Assembly: GCA_030825115.1 (NCBI GenBank)
Contig: JAPJQL010000001.1
Coordinates: forward strand, 232,253 to 296,252
Source of the DNA: Lachnospiraceae bacterium
GTDB lineage: Bacteria > Bacillota > Clostridia > Lachnospirales > Lachnospiraceae
Direction: 5' to 3'
DNA length: 64,000 nucleotides
The position numbers and the translations under genes are program-made. The stretch's first letter is position 1; each line of letters opens with the position of its first letter. Below are positions 1 through 8,422 of the stretch, one piece after another. A model generated the notes under the pieces. That model was not told where the DNA came from and searched no databases. It saw only the letters and a program-made list of their open reading frames with translations.

Positions 1-14
1 GCAGCCTGCCTCAT
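1..14 (-). CDS. Possible start of spoVAB (partial)
   Basis: An ATG at 12-14 on the minus strand follows the spoVAA stop by a few bases and runs off the window. In Bacillus and Clostridia spoVAB follows spoVAA. Only four codons are visible and the ribosome binding site is weak, so this rests on gene order alone. Confidence 0.25.
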
Positions 15-18
15 CCCG

Positions 19-654
19 CTACTGAACATCAATCCCCTGCTCCTTCCTGCCGTCATTTTGAATCAGGGTCTTGCTGATATTATCCTCGTACAGCCGCATC
101 TCCACCTCCAGCGGAGTCGGGTCCGTGTTCAGCTTCCACTTTGCAAAATGATTGAAAAAGGCGATGATTCCGACGGCAAGGCCGACGGAATAAGATACCT
201 CCAGAATCGTAAATCCATCTGATTCCGTGCCTGTGATCAGCAGATAGACCTCCTTAAACACATCGGTCACACTCACATCGTTATTAAATGTCATGATGGC
301 AAACGCTGCCCCGCAAAAGCATACCGCACACACGAAGATGGTCTTGAGCCACTGCCATGTCTTTCTTGGCGGCGCAGGCGGCTGGTAATCGATGATAAAC
401 TCCACCTTTCCCACGTTGTTTACCTGTATCTGCGGATCAACCGCCTCCAGCTTCTGTATGACGTCCAGGGCGCTTTCCACATACCGCTTGCACCGGTCCT
501 CTTTTACGGTCTTTATCTTGACCGCATTGCACTTGTTCAGGATGTTCTGGTCGCTGCAATATAAGGTCGCGACATCCTTTACAAACACATTTTTATCCGT
601 AACCTCTGTAATCTCGCTCAGATTCAGATATACCGTCTTCGTACTGCTGCTCAT
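19..654 (-). CDS. spoVAA: Stage V sporulation protein AA
   Basis: A 211-aa protein with a soluble N-terminal half and two hydrophobic segments in the C-terminal half (about residues 100-120 and 155-180), which fits SpoVAA, part of the SpoVA machinery that moves dipicolinic acid across the forespore inner membrane. It lies downstream of sigF, as in Bacillus subtilis, and would be made in the forespore. The ATG at 652-654 is preceded by GGAGGT at 8-nt spacing, so I prefer it to the longer reading frame that extends to 768. The start codon overlaps the stop of the small upstream ORF as ATGA, implying translational coupling. Family call is fairly sure; the transport role is from family knowledge. 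Confidence 0.85.
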   Translation of the reverse strand: MSSSTKTVYLNLSEITEVTDKNVFVKDVATLYCSDQNILNKCNAVKIKTVKEDRCKRYVESALDVIQKLEAVDPQIQVNNVGKVEFIIDYQPPAPPRKTWQWLKTIFVCAVCFCGAAFAIMTFNNDVSVTDVFKEVYLLITGTESDGFTILEVSYSVGLAVGIIAFFNHFAKWKLNTDPTPLEVEMRLYEDNISKTLIQNDGRKEQGIDVQ

Positions 655-812
655 GCTGCCACCTCCGGCAGTTCGTTCTGCCATTCCACCAGTGTCCCTT
701 CCGGCTCTGTTCTCCTGCCCGGAGATACCAGGCAGAACCAGACCACTGCCGCCAGCACAAGCAGGCACAGGACAGCAATGATGATTCCGGCTTTATGCTT
801 CTGAAAACCCAT
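651..812 (-). CDS. Small single-pass membrane peptide in the sigF operon
   Basis: A 53-aa ORF in the gap between sigF and spoVAA. It begins MGFQKHKAGIII, has one strongly hydrophobic stretch at about residues 9-30, then a polar tail ending in ELPEVAA. Its TGA overlaps the spoVAA ATG (ATGA), and an AAGGA-type site lies upstream of its own start. The topology suggests a short cytoplasmic N-terminus, one membrane helix and a 20-residue exposed tail. I do not recognise a family. Its position predicts sigma-F operon expression in sporulating cells. The overlap and composition make it more likely real than chance, but no homology evidence was available. Confidence 0.6.
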   Translation of the reverse strand: MGFQKHKAGIIIAVLCLLVLAAVVWFCLVSPGRRTEPEGTLVEWQNELPEVAA

Positions 813-858
813 ACACTCTCACATCCTTCTTTTTCGATTCTGGAAATAGTATGGCTTT

Positions 859-1578
859 TTATGGATTCAGATATTCCCTCATCTGGCGCAGAATCTTTTT
901 TTCCAGTCTGGAGACCTGGACCTGGGAGATATTCAAGTCTGCCGCAATCTGGCTCTGGGTCTGGTTATCATAATACCTGCGTATGATGATCTCCCGGTCT
1001 TTTTCGGAAAGTTTTAATAATAGTTCTTTTAAAACCATCTGGTTCATCAGCCGTTCTTCCGCCTCGTCCTCATCCTGGATCTTATCCAGAAGGCAGAGAT
1101 TGTTGTCCTCCCCATTGCCCACAGCTTTATAGATGGATTCCACCTCCGCAGCCGCCTCCATAGACGCCGCTACTTCCTCTCTGCTGGCTCCCACAGCCGC
1201 AGCCAGCTCTTCCAGGTTTGGTTCTCGTCCAAGTTCAAAAGACATCTGCTCTCTGGCGTTTCGGACCCGCATCCCCAGTTCCTTTACAGAGCGGCTGACT
1301 TTGATCATTCCGTCATCCCTCAGAAAGCGTTTGATCTCCCCGGTGATCATCGGCACGGCGTAAGTCGAGAACTTTACGTCAAATTCCAGATTGAATTTGT
1401 CGATCGCCTTCAAAAGACCGATGCTCCCAATCTGAAATAAATCTTCCAGGTCGTATCCCCTGCCGGTAAAATGGCGGACGATGCTCCACACCAGACCCAC
1501 GTTGTTCATAACCAGGCTTTCCCTCGCCTCTTTATCCCCGTCATGCGCCATCCGGATCAGTTTTATGGTATCATCCAT
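859..1578 (-). CDS. sigF: RNA polymerase sporulation sigma factor F
   Basis: A 239-aa sigma-70 family protein. Region 2 is visible as DLEDLFQIGSIGLLKAIDKF and the FSTYAVPMITGEIKRFLRD stretch. Region 4 near the C-terminus contains the helix-turn-helix around QSQIAADLNISQVQVSRLEK. Length and position directly after spoIIAB identify sigma-F (SpoIIAC), the first forespore-specific sigma factor, held inactive by SpoIIAB. Its start overlaps the spoIIAB stop by 8 nt. Sigma-G is similar in sequence, but it is not encoded beside spoIIAA/AB. Confidence 0.95.
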   Translation of the reverse strand: MDDTIKLIRMAHDGDKEARESLVMNNVGLVWSIVRHFTGRGYDLEDLFQIGSIGLLKAIDKFNLEFDVKFSTYAVPMITGEIKRFLRDDGMIKVSRSVKELGMRVRNAREQMSFELGREPNLEELAAAVGASREEVAASMEAAAEVESIYKAVGNGEDNNLCLLDKIQDEDEAEERLMNQMVLKELLLKLSEKDREIIIRRYYDNQTQSQIAADLNISQVQVSRLEKKILRQMREYLNP

Positions 1579-1999
1579 TGGAACACCCGCCGATTTTCTT
1601 TTTCATGGTGACCGTGGTTCCCTCCCCCGGCTCCGATTCCACCTCCACACGGTCCATGAAAGCCTCCATGAAGGAAAATCCCATACCGGAGCGGACGCCC
1701 GTGGTGTCGGTGGTATACATCGGCTCCATCGCACGTTTGACATCCCGGATTCCGACTCCCCGGTCCTTTATGATCACCGTGATCTCGTTCCCTTCAATCT
1801 GCGCCTCCATGCTGATCACGCCTTCCTTCCCCTGATACCCGTGAAGTTCCGCATTGGTCACAGCCTCCGAGACTGCCGTCTTGACATCATCCAGTTCCTC
1901 CAGCGTCGGATTCAGCCTGCTTAAGAACACCGCCACCACGACTCTGGCGAATTCCTCATTTTTCGAGATACTCTCAATCTCCATCCGAAAACATTCCAT
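1571..1999 (-). CDS. spoIIAB: Anti-sigma F factor, serine kinase
   Basis: A 142-aa GHKL-fold kinase. The N box (EAVTNAELHGY), the G1 box (DRGVGI) and the glycine-rich G2 segment (GMGFSF) are intact, so ATP binding should be preserved. It binds and inhibits sigma-F and phosphorylates SpoIIAA. I chose the ATG at 1997-1999 because GGAGG lies 8 nt upstream and the N-terminus then aligns with the Bacillus protein; an ATG at 2012-2014 with GGGAGA upstream is an alternative. It sits between spoIIAA and sigF and overlaps the latter. Confidence 0.93.
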   Translation of the reverse strand: MECFRMEIESISKNEEFARVVVAVFLSRLNPTLEELDDVKTAVSEAVTNAELHGYQGKEGVISMEAQIEGNEITVIIKDRGVGIRDVKRAMEPMYTTDTTGVRSGMGFSFMEAFMDRVEVESEPGEGTTVTMKKKIGGCSNG

Positions 2000-2030
2000 C
2001 TTCTTATCCTCCATGAATTTCTCTCCCGGC

Positions 2031-2369
2031 TCAGCCTGCAACCGCCGCCTCCTTTGAATCAAAATGTTCGATCAGCTTGCTGATTCCCCCGATGGCAAGA
2101 ATCCTTGCCACCTGTGTCCCCACGCCGTAGATCGTCACCTTTCCCCCGTTTTTTATCATCTGCTTATAGCGGTTGAGAAGGATGCCGATACCGGAGGAAT
2201 CCATAAATTCCGTCCTGCTGAAGTCAAATACTACCTTGTTGATATAATTTTCCGCCAGCAGAAGGTCCGTCTCGTATTTCAGGTTTCTGCAATTGTGGTT
2301 ATCCAGTTCCCTGGGCAGGTGGATGATCAGCACATGCCCCCTCGCTTCGTATGTGAATGACTGTGTCAT
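2031..2369 (-). CDS. spoIIAA: Anti-sigma F factor antagonist (STAS domain)
   Basis: A 112-aa STAS-domain protein. The phosphoacceptor serine is in the motif FMDSSGIGIL; counted from the ATG at 2367-2369 it is residue 58, as in Bacillus SpoIIAA. Unphosphorylated SpoIIAA releases sigma-F from SpoIIAB in the forespore. The chosen start has AGAAGGGAG upstream; the longer frame beginning nine codons earlier has no ribosome binding site. It is the first gene of the operon and lies just downstream of a terminator. I could not identify a convincing sigma-H promoter in the short gap. Confidence 0.93.
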   Translation of the reverse strand: MTQSFTYEARGHVLIIHLPRELDNHNCRNLKYETDLLLAENYINKVVFDFSRTEFMDSSGIGILLNRYKQMIKNGGKVTIYGVGTQVARILAIGGISKLIEHFDSKEAAVAG

Positions 2370-2412
2370 AATCAGATTCTCCCTTCTGAGATTCATTTTT
2401 AAAAAACAAAAA

Positions 2413-2447
2413 AAGATACCACAGTATCTTATCCTCTGTAGTATCTT
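2413..2447 (-). terminator. Intrinsic terminator of the TPR gene
   Basis: A 12-bp inverted repeat (2413-2424 with 2436-2447, one G-U pair, 11-nt loop) is followed on the minus strand by a T-run TTTTTTTGTTTTTT. It ends the TPR-protein transcript and separates it from spoIIAA. Confidence 0.85.
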
Positions 2448-2492
2448 TTCTTCTTTTTTCGTCCGTATTAAAATCCTGCTGCGCCTTGCGCG

Positions 2493-3803
2493 TCAATAGC
2501 CCCGCTGCTCTTTCGCCTGCGCCGCGTATTCGGAATTCCCGTAATTCATGATGACATTTCCGAAATATTCATTGGCAGTCTCTGTATCTCCCAGCGAGAC
2601 ATAAGCCATCCCGATCAGATACAAAAGCTGAGGGTCTTCCCCCTTGATCTTCATGCTTCTCTGATAATAATCGACCGCCTGCTGTCCGCCGCCTTCCTGC
2701 GCCATCGCTTCCTCCCCCATCTGCATGAGGAGCTGCCAGCCATTTGCCGACATATCGCTCTGAATCTGGCTCACAATATCATTCACCACGCCGTCGTTTA
2801 ACACCGCCGTGTCCAGATCAGAATACAGAAGCGCCGCGCTTTTCATGTCGTCATTGCGGTAAGCCTGTAAGATATGGATCAGTCTCTGGTACTGGCTTAA
2901 AACACCGCCGTTGTCGCTGACCATCGCGGCAAGGGAATCTTCTGCCGCATCCTTGGCCTTCTTTGCCTCAGACATCTGCCGCTCCAGATCTGCGATCTGG
3001 ATGCTCTTATCATTGACCTGGCTTAAGTACTTCTGCATCTCCTGATTGTGTCTGGAATTCAGCGCCTCCTTGCTCGCAGGCATAACCAGGAAGAAGATGA
3101 CCGCCGCTCCCATCACCAGACCTGCCAGGATGTTGAGGATCGTCTGCCACCCGGTGTTCTCCTTATAGCTGGGCGGGATGATGATGTCATCATCCTGCAT
3201 CTGACGGTGCGAAAACGCATTCTTCAGCTTCCGCTTCTCAATCTCCGCACGTCCTGTATTCTCCTTGACGATCGCCATGTAGCGCTGCGCCCTGGTGTTG
3301 TACTTGTCGATCTTAAGCGCCTGATAGAGACAGCGCCCCGCTTTGGTGTAGTCCTCGTGCTGCATATATAAGAGGGCCAGCAGGGTCTGCGCCTTTACAT
3401 AGTGGGGAAACTCAGAAAGCATCCGCATCAGCAAAAGCACCGCCAGATCTGCATTCTCATTCTGCGCGTAGATCAGCGCCTGGTTATACTTTTTCGCCGC
3501 CTGGTCCGCAATCTCCAGATAGCCTCTGGCTGCATGGATCTTGCGAAGGTACTCCTCCGCCAGATTGTCCGTCTCCCGGATGTTGAGGCTGATGATCCAC
3601 TGGGTCATCGCCGCCCCGACCTCTCCGGTCTCATTGTAGATCAGTCCCAGCAGGTTTCTCGCGTCGGTATGGGCTTTGTTGAACTGAAGACACTTCTTCA
3701 GCGCCGCTGCCGCACCCGATAAATCGCGCTGTCCGGCCTTTTCCAGCCCCAGATTGTAATAACTGTTCGCAATCTGTCCATTTTTTCTTGCTGCATTCAT
3801 CAT
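2493..3803 (-). CDS. TPR-repeat protein with one membrane segment
   Basis: A 436-aa protein. The N-terminal 200 residues are tetratricopeptide-like helical pairs (for example SYYNLGLEKAGQRDLSGAAA, ALLYMQHEDYTKAGRCLYQA). A single hydrophobic segment follows at about 220-243 (NILAGLVMGAAVIFFLVMP), then a coiled coil (about 255-295), and a second TPR block near the C-terminus. This looks like a membrane-anchored scaffold with TPRs on both sides. No catalytic motif is visible. It lies downstream of folC and a 45-aa ORF in one transcription unit and is terminated before spoIIAA. Function unknown. Confidence 0.8.
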   Translation of the reverse strand: MMNAARKNGQIANSYYNLGLEKAGQRDLSGAAAALKKCLQFNKAHTDARNLLGLIYNETGEVGAAMTQWIISLNIRETDNLAEEYLRKIHAARGYLEIADQAAKKYNQALIYAQNENADLAVLLLMRMLSEFPHYVKAQTLLALLYMQHEDYTKAGRCLYQALKIDKYNTRAQRYMAIVKENTGRAEIEKRKLKNAFSHRQMQDDDIIIPPSYKENTGWQTILNILAGLVMGAAVIFFLVMPASKEALNSRHNQEMQKYLSQVNDKSIQIADLERQMSEAKKAKDAAEDSLAAMVSDNGGVLSQYQRLIHILQAYRNDDMKSAALLYSDLDTAVLNDGVVNDIVSQIQSDMSANGWQLLMQMGEEAMAQEGGGQQAVDYYQRSMKIKGEDPQLLYLIGMAYVSLGDTETANEYFGNVIMNYGNSEYAAQAKEQRGY

Positions 3804-3812
3804 ACGCTTAGC

Positions 3813-3950
3813 CTATTCTTTCCTGTCCTTTAAAAGCTCCACCATCAAATCCGTCATATCCGTCAGGTCTTCCTTTTTGATGGCCTCCTCCACATCGCCA
3901 ACTTCCAGGCTTGGCTTAAAGCGGCTGAGCTCCTCCTCGAAATCCAGCAT
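3813..3950 (-). CDS. Small acidic protein overlapping folC
   Basis: A 45-aa ORF starting MLDFEEELSRFKPSLEV and ending LLKDRKE. It is strongly acidic, probably helical and soluble. An excellent AAGGAGGA site precedes the start (an ATG two codons earlier is too close to it). The start lies inside the last 35 nt of folC, and the stop is 9 nt before the TPR gene, so the three genes look translationally linked. I do not recognise a family. The strong ribosome binding site and tight packing support a real gene. Confidence 0.65.
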   Translation of the reverse strand: MLDFEEELSRFKPSLEVGDVEEAIKKEDLTDMTDLMVELLKDRKE

Positions 3951-5193
3951 ATTCATTCCTCCTTAAGTGCTCTTTCATCTCCCCGATCAGATACAAAGAA
4001 CCTACGATAAACAGCCTGTCTGCCGCGGTTTTGTAAGAAAGCGCCGCATTCAGCGCAGTCCTGGTATCGGGATATCCCTCCACCCGGCTGCAACCTGCCT
4101 GCCTAAACGCTTTTAAAAGCATATCTGTTTCCAGACTCCGCTCATTGTCCAGGTGAGCCGTCGTGACCCGCACAGGGTGCAGTCCGTCCGCCAGCATCTG
4201 TACCATTTCATTATAATCTTTATCGGCAACGGCTGCAAACAATAAATGGATATTTTTTGCCTCCGCCTTCTGTAACTGTCCTGCGCCTCGTAAGAATGCA
4301 CGAATCCCGTCCGGGTTGTGGGCCCCATCCATCCAGATTCCGTCTCCGACCTGCTCCATCCTTCCCGGCCAACAGACAGAAGAAAGCGCCTTAAGACAGG
4401 TATTCCTGTCTGTACCTGGAATGGCAAGCACCTCAAGAGCCTTGATGGCAAGCGCCGCATTCATCGCCTGATAGGGGGCGGCAAATCCCACCTCCCGGCA
4501 GCTGTCTGCCTCTCCAACCGGATAGACGGCGGCATTCATCTCCGCTGCCTTTGACCGGATGGCTTCTGAGGCTTCCGGCCGGTTATCATCAAAGATGACA
4601 GGAACCCCCTCCTTGATGATCCCGGCTTTCTCCCCTGCAATCTCGCGGATCGTTTCTCCCAGATACTGCGTATGCTCCAGACTGATGGAGGTGATGATGC
4701 AGGCAAGCGGTCGGCGAATCACATTTGTCGTATCCAGCCTTCCCCCAAGCCCGGTCTCCAGTACCACATAATCCACCTTTTCCCCGGCAAAGATCACCAT
4801 CGCCATCAGGAATAAAAACTCAAAAAATGTGGGATGGCAGTATCCCCGCAAAAGCATCCGCCGGATCACCTGGTATACCTGCAAAAAAGCAGCCTGAAAC
4901 AGTTCCTCTCCGACCATTTCCCCGTCGATGAGAAAACGCTCCCGGATATCCGTCAAATGGGGCGAGACAAACGTTCCCACATGGTATCCGGCACGGTTTA
5001 AGACTGCCGTCAGATCGGCGCAGACCGAACCTTTCCCATTGCTTCCCGCCACGTGGAGAATGGAGAGCCGTTCATCCGGCTCTCCAAGCTCTGAGAGAAA
5101 GTCCCGTACCTGTTCCAGTGTGTTTTTCTTTCTTGTCCACATCGGTATCTGCATAAGATACTCCTGCGCCTTTGGTTCTCTGGCTTCCTCCAC
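3916..5193 (-). CDS. folC: Folylpolyglutamate synthase / dihydrofolate synthase
   Basis: A 425-aa Mur-ligase-family enzyme that adds glutamate to folates (and possibly to dihydropteroate) in the cytoplasm. The P-loop HVAGSNGKGSV (about residues 47-57), the ETGLGGRLDTTN segment and SLEHTQYLG are the diagnostic FolC motifs, and WMDGAHNPDG near residue 290 marks the C-terminal domain. The start is a GTG with AAGGAGG ten bases upstream. It lies downstream of valS, the usual valS-folC order in Firmicutes. Confidence 0.93.
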   Translation of the reverse strand: MEEAREPKAQEYLMQIPMWTRKKNTLEQVRDFLSELGEPDERLSILHVAGSNGKGSVCADLTAVLNRAGYHVGTFVSPHLTDIRERFLIDGEMVGEELFQAAFLQVYQVIRRMLLRGYCHPTFFEFLFLMAMVIFAGEKVDYVVLETGLGGRLDTTNVIRRPLACIITSISLEHTQYLGETIREIAGEKAGIIKEGVPVIFDDNRPEASEAIRSKAAEMNAAVYPVGEADSCREVGFAAPYQAMNAALAIKALEVLAIPGTDRNTCLKALSSVCWPGRMEQVGDGIWMDGAHNPDGIRAFLRGAGQLQKAEAKNIHLLFAAVADKDYNEMVQMLADGLHPVRVTTAHLDNERSLETDMLLKAFRQAGCSRVEGYPDTRTALNAALSYKTAADRLFIVGSLYLIGEMKEHLRRNEYAGFRGGAQPL

Positions 5194-5263
5194 CTGCGCA
5201 CTGCCTCCTTTTATCCTTGTCTGCGTCCATTCTATATATCAGTATATTCGCCTGTCCTGCAGT

Positions 5264-7906
5264 TTATGACTGGAGCTGTGCCAGGCGTGCTTCTACCTGC
5301 TCCATCATCTGGGAATATTTCTCAAGCTTTGCCTTTTCCTCGTTGATCTTGGCTTCCGGCGCCTTGCTTACGAATTTCTCGTTGTTCAGCATGCCGTTTA
5401 CACGCTTTAATTCCCCTGCCAGCCGCTCTTTTTCCTTTGTCAGACGTTCAATCTCCTTGCTGATATCCACCAGCTCTGCAAACGGCATATAGATCGCCGC
5501 ATTCGGGATGACCGCAGATACCGCGTCGTCCGCAATCCCGGTCTTGTCTTTTTGCAGAGATACCTCTCCCGCATAGCCAAGCGTTGCAAAGAATACCTTG
5601 CTGTGCTCAAAGATATCAAGCAGCTCCTGCTGTTCGGAAACCACATAGACCTTCGCCTTCTTGCTCGGCGGAACGTTCATGGAGGTCCGCACATTGCGGA
5701 TCGCCCGGACGGCTTCCTTGATTATCTCTACCGCATGCTCTTCCGCGGCAAAATCCCAGTCTGTACGGTATTCCGGCCACTGGGAAACCATGATGGACGG
5801 CTCTTCTTCCTGCAGATTGCAGAAAATCTCTTCGGTGATAAACGGCATATACGGGTGCAAAAGCTTCAAAGAATTGATCAGCACGGTCTTTAATGTCCAG
5901 ATTGCCGCCGCCCTGGTCGTATCTTCGTCGTTCCACAACCTCGGCTTCACCATCTCGATATACCAGTCACAGAATTCCTCCCAGATGAAATCATACACCT
6001 TCTGAAGAGCGATCCCCAGCTCGTATTTATCCAGGTTCTCGGTGACGTCCTTTGCCAGGGTATTTACCTTGGAAAGAATCCACTTATCCGCCATCGTAAG
6101 GTCAGAGATGCCTGCCTTTGCATCAGGCACCTTTTCCAGGTTCATCATAATGAAACGGGAAGCGTTCCACACCTTGTTTGCAAAGTTCCGGCTTGCCTCC
6201 ACGCGCTCCCAGTAAAAACGCATGTCGTTGCCGGGCGCATTGCCTGTGATCAGGGTCATGCGCAGGGCGTCCGCGCCGTATTTATCGATTACCTCCAGCG
6301 GATCGATGCCGTTGCCCAGGGACTTGCTCATCTTCCGCCCCTGGCTGTCACGTACCAGACCATGGATCAGCACGGTGTGGAACGGGCATTTTCCGGTCTG
6401 CTCGAATCCGGAGAATACCATGCGGATGACCCAGAAGAAGATGATATCATAACCGGTTACAAGCACGTCGGTCGGATAGAAATATTCCAGTTCCTCTGTC
6501 TTCTCCGGCCAGCCAAGGGTCGAGAACGGCCACAGAGCGGAAGAAAACCAGGTATCCAGAGTATCCTCATCCTGCTTTAAATGCGTGCCGCCGCACTTCG
6601 GGCATGTCTCCGGCGCCTCTTTGGACACCACGATCTCCCCGCACTCCTGGCAGTAATATGCAGGAATCCGGTGCCCCCACCAGAGCTGTCTGGAGATACA
6701 CCAGTCGCGGATTCCTTCCAGCCAGTGCAGATAAGTCTTGCCGAAGCTTTCCGGGACAAATTTCAGTTCCCCGGTCTTTAACGCCTCGATCGCCGGTTTT
6801 GCCATCTCTTCCATCTTGACAAACCACTGCTGTTTTACCATCGGCTCTACCGTGGTCTTGCAGCGGTCATGGGTTCCCACGTTATGGGAATGAGGTTCTA
6901 CCTTGACCAGAAGCCCCAGAGCCTCCAGGTCGGCAACGATCGCTTTTCTTGCCTCATAACGCTCCATACCGTCATATTTGCTGCCGGGACAGTCGATAGT
7001 CGCATCGTCGTGCATGATGCACAGTTCCGGCAGATCATGGCGCTTTCCAACCTCAAAGTCGTTGGGGTCGTGGGCAGGCGTAATCTTGACGCAGCCGGTG
7101 CCGAACTCCTTGTCCACGTAACTGTCGGCAACCACCGGAATCTCCCTTCCGGTCAGCGGCAGGGTGAGCATCTTGCCGATCAGGTCCTGATATCGTTCAT
7201 CCTCCGGATTGACCGCTACTGCGGTATCCCCCAGCATCGTCTCCGGTCTGGTAGTCGCGATCTCTACGAAACGTCCTTCCTCTCCTACAATCGGATAGTT
7301 GATGTGCCAGAAAAAGCCGTCCTGCTCCTCGTGCTCTACCTCTGCATCGGAGATGGATGTCTGGCATACAGGACACCAGTTGATGATGCGGGAACCTTTA
7401 TAGATATAACCTTTTTCATATAATTTTACGAATACTTCCAGTACAGCATCAGAGCAGCCCTTGTCCATCGTGAAGCGCTCTCTATCCCAGTCGGCGGAGG
7501 AGCCCAGCTTGTGGAGCTGCTTGATAATACGGGTGCCGTAATCCTTCTTCCAGTCCCAGCACGCCTCCAAAAAACCATCCCGACCCAGGTCATGCTTGTC
7601 AATGCCTTCCTGTCTCAGCTTATCGATGACCTTCACCTCGGTCGCGATCGCCGCATGGTCCGTCCCCGGCTGCCATAACGCCTCGTATCCCTGCATCCTC
7701 TTATAACGGGTCAGGATATCCTGCATCGTATTGTCCAGCGCGTGTCCCATATGGAGCTGACCGGTGATGTTTGGCGGCGGCATAACGATGGTGAATGGTT
7801 TTTTATCCTTGTTTACCTGTGCGTGGAAATATTTGCTGTCCAGCCATTTCTGGTAGAGCTTCTCCTCAATCTCCGCCGGGTTATAATTTTTTTCGAGTTC
7901 CTTCAT
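5264..7906 (-). CDS. valS: Valine--tRNA ligase
   Basis: An 880-aa class I aminoacyl-tRNA synthetase. The HIGH-type motif appears in PPPNITGQLHMGHAL near residue 45, and the KMSKS motif in GRKMSKSLGNGIDP near residue 525. The editing domain, anticodon domain and the C-terminal valyl-type coiled-coil arm (about 810-880) are all present. Cysteine pairs around 160-170 and 415-430 (CPVCQTS, CPKCGGT) look like zinc sites. The gene is preceded by a T-box leader, so expression should respond to uncharged tRNA-Val. Confidence 0.97.
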   Translation of the reverse strand: MKELEKNYNPAEIEEKLYQKWLDSKYFHAQVNKDKKPFTIVMPPPNITGQLHMGHALDNTMQDILTRYKRMQGYEALWQPGTDHAAIATEVKVIDKLRQEGIDKHDLGRDGFLEACWDWKKDYGTRIIKQLHKLGSSADWDRERFTMDKGCSDAVLEVFVKLYEKGYIYKGSRIINWCPVCQTSISDAEVEHEEQDGFFWHINYPIVGEEGRFVEIATTRPETMLGDTAVAVNPEDERYQDLIGKMLTLPLTGREIPVVADSYVDKEFGTGCVKITPAHDPNDFEVGKRHDLPELCIMHDDATIDCPGSKYDGMERYEARKAIVADLEALGLLVKVEPHSHNVGTHDRCKTTVEPMVKQQWFVKMEEMAKPAIEALKTGELKFVPESFGKTYLHWLEGIRDWCISRQLWWGHRIPAYYCQECGEIVVSKEAPETCPKCGGTHLKQDEDTLDTWFSSALWPFSTLGWPEKTEELEYFYPTDVLVTGYDIIFFWVIRMVFSGFEQTGKCPFHTVLIHGLVRDSQGRKMSKSLGNGIDPLEVIDKYGADALRMTLITGNAPGNDMRFYWERVEASRNFANKVWNASRFIMMNLEKVPDAKAGISDLTMADKWILSKVNTLAKDVTENLDKYELGIALQKVYDFIWEEFCDWYIEMVKPRLWNDEDTTRAAAIWTLKTVLINSLKLLHPYMPFITEEIFCNLQEEEPSIMVSQWPEYRTDWDFAAEEHAVEIIKEAVRAIRNVRTSMNVPPSKKAKVYVVSEQQELLDIFEHSKVFFATLGYAGEVSLQKDKTGIADDAVSAVIPNAAIYMPFAELVDISKEIERLTKEKERLAGELKRVNGMLNNEKFVSKAPEAKINEEKAKLEKYSQMMEQVEARLAQLQS

Positions 7907-7981
7907 GATCTGGGTTCTTCCTTTCTCTTTGTAAAATCAGTTTTGTACTTTTTATGCCTGGACCGCGCACCGGGAAATAAA

Positions 7982-8266
7982 AAAAGCCCTCTATGCAGCA
8001 GTCTGCATAAAGGGCGAAATCATCGCGGTACCACCTTTTTTATACCGGCGCCTGACGGCGTGCGGTATCACTCATTGAATCCTTAACGCGGATGATACGT
8101 GGACTCCTACTGTCCGCGCGGCGTCTGACAAATGCGCGTAGTTCAAAATCCCGGCTCCAAAGCTACCTTCTCCATGCTCTCCCCGGACTGCCTTTCAGCC
8201 GGTGGGCTGTCCTCTCTGCTGGGATCGTCGATGGGTACTCCTCTTTTTCTCTGCCTTTTTATATAT
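7982..8266 (-). promoter_or_regulatory. T-box riboswitch leader of valS
   Basis: On the minus strand the core T-box sequence AAGGTGGTACCGCG is at 8024-8037. It is followed by a terminator hairpin (stems 7986-7998 and 8003-8015) and a T-run. Upstream lies a long structured region with the AGAGAGGACAG and GCTGAAAGGCAG elements typical of Stem I. Uncharged tRNA-Val would stabilise the antiterminator. I could not fix the specifier triplet with confidence. The length from the predicted start of transcription matches this class. Confidence 0.93.
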
Positions 8267-8272
8267 GGGAAT

Positions 8273-8301
8273 ATCATAGTGGTTTCTTTGGGGTTTGTCA
8301 A
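8273..8301 (-). promoter_or_regulatory. Sigma-A promoter of the valS leader
   Basis: TTGACA at 8296-8301, a 17-bp spacer, and TATGAT at 8273-8278 on the minus strand. Transcription would begin near 8266, directly before T-box Stem I. Confidence 0.85.
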
Positions 8302-8354
8302 GTGTAAAATACGGATTACGGTGTTTATGGTATTTGCTTTCTGTCATCTTCCGC

Positions 8355-8383
8355 TTGACAAATCGCCATGCCGACGATAGCAT
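8355..8383 (+). promoter_or_regulatory. Sigma-A promoter of the MATE gene
   Basis: TTGACA at 8355-8360, 17-bp spacer, TAGCAT at 8378-8383. The leader to the ATG is short (about 30 nt) with AAGGAG upstream of the start. Confidence 0.65.
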
Positions 8384-8422
8384 ACTTAAAGAACTAAATT
8401 TTCACATAAGGAGTCAGCCACC

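Noticed and set aside
2370..2435. Sigma-H promoter of spoIIAA
   Set aside because: AGGATAA occurs near the terminator, but no GAAT-type -10 lies at the right distance.
7982..8266. tRNA-like or small-RNA gene
   Set aside because: The folded region is the valS T-box leader, identified by its core sequence and terminator.
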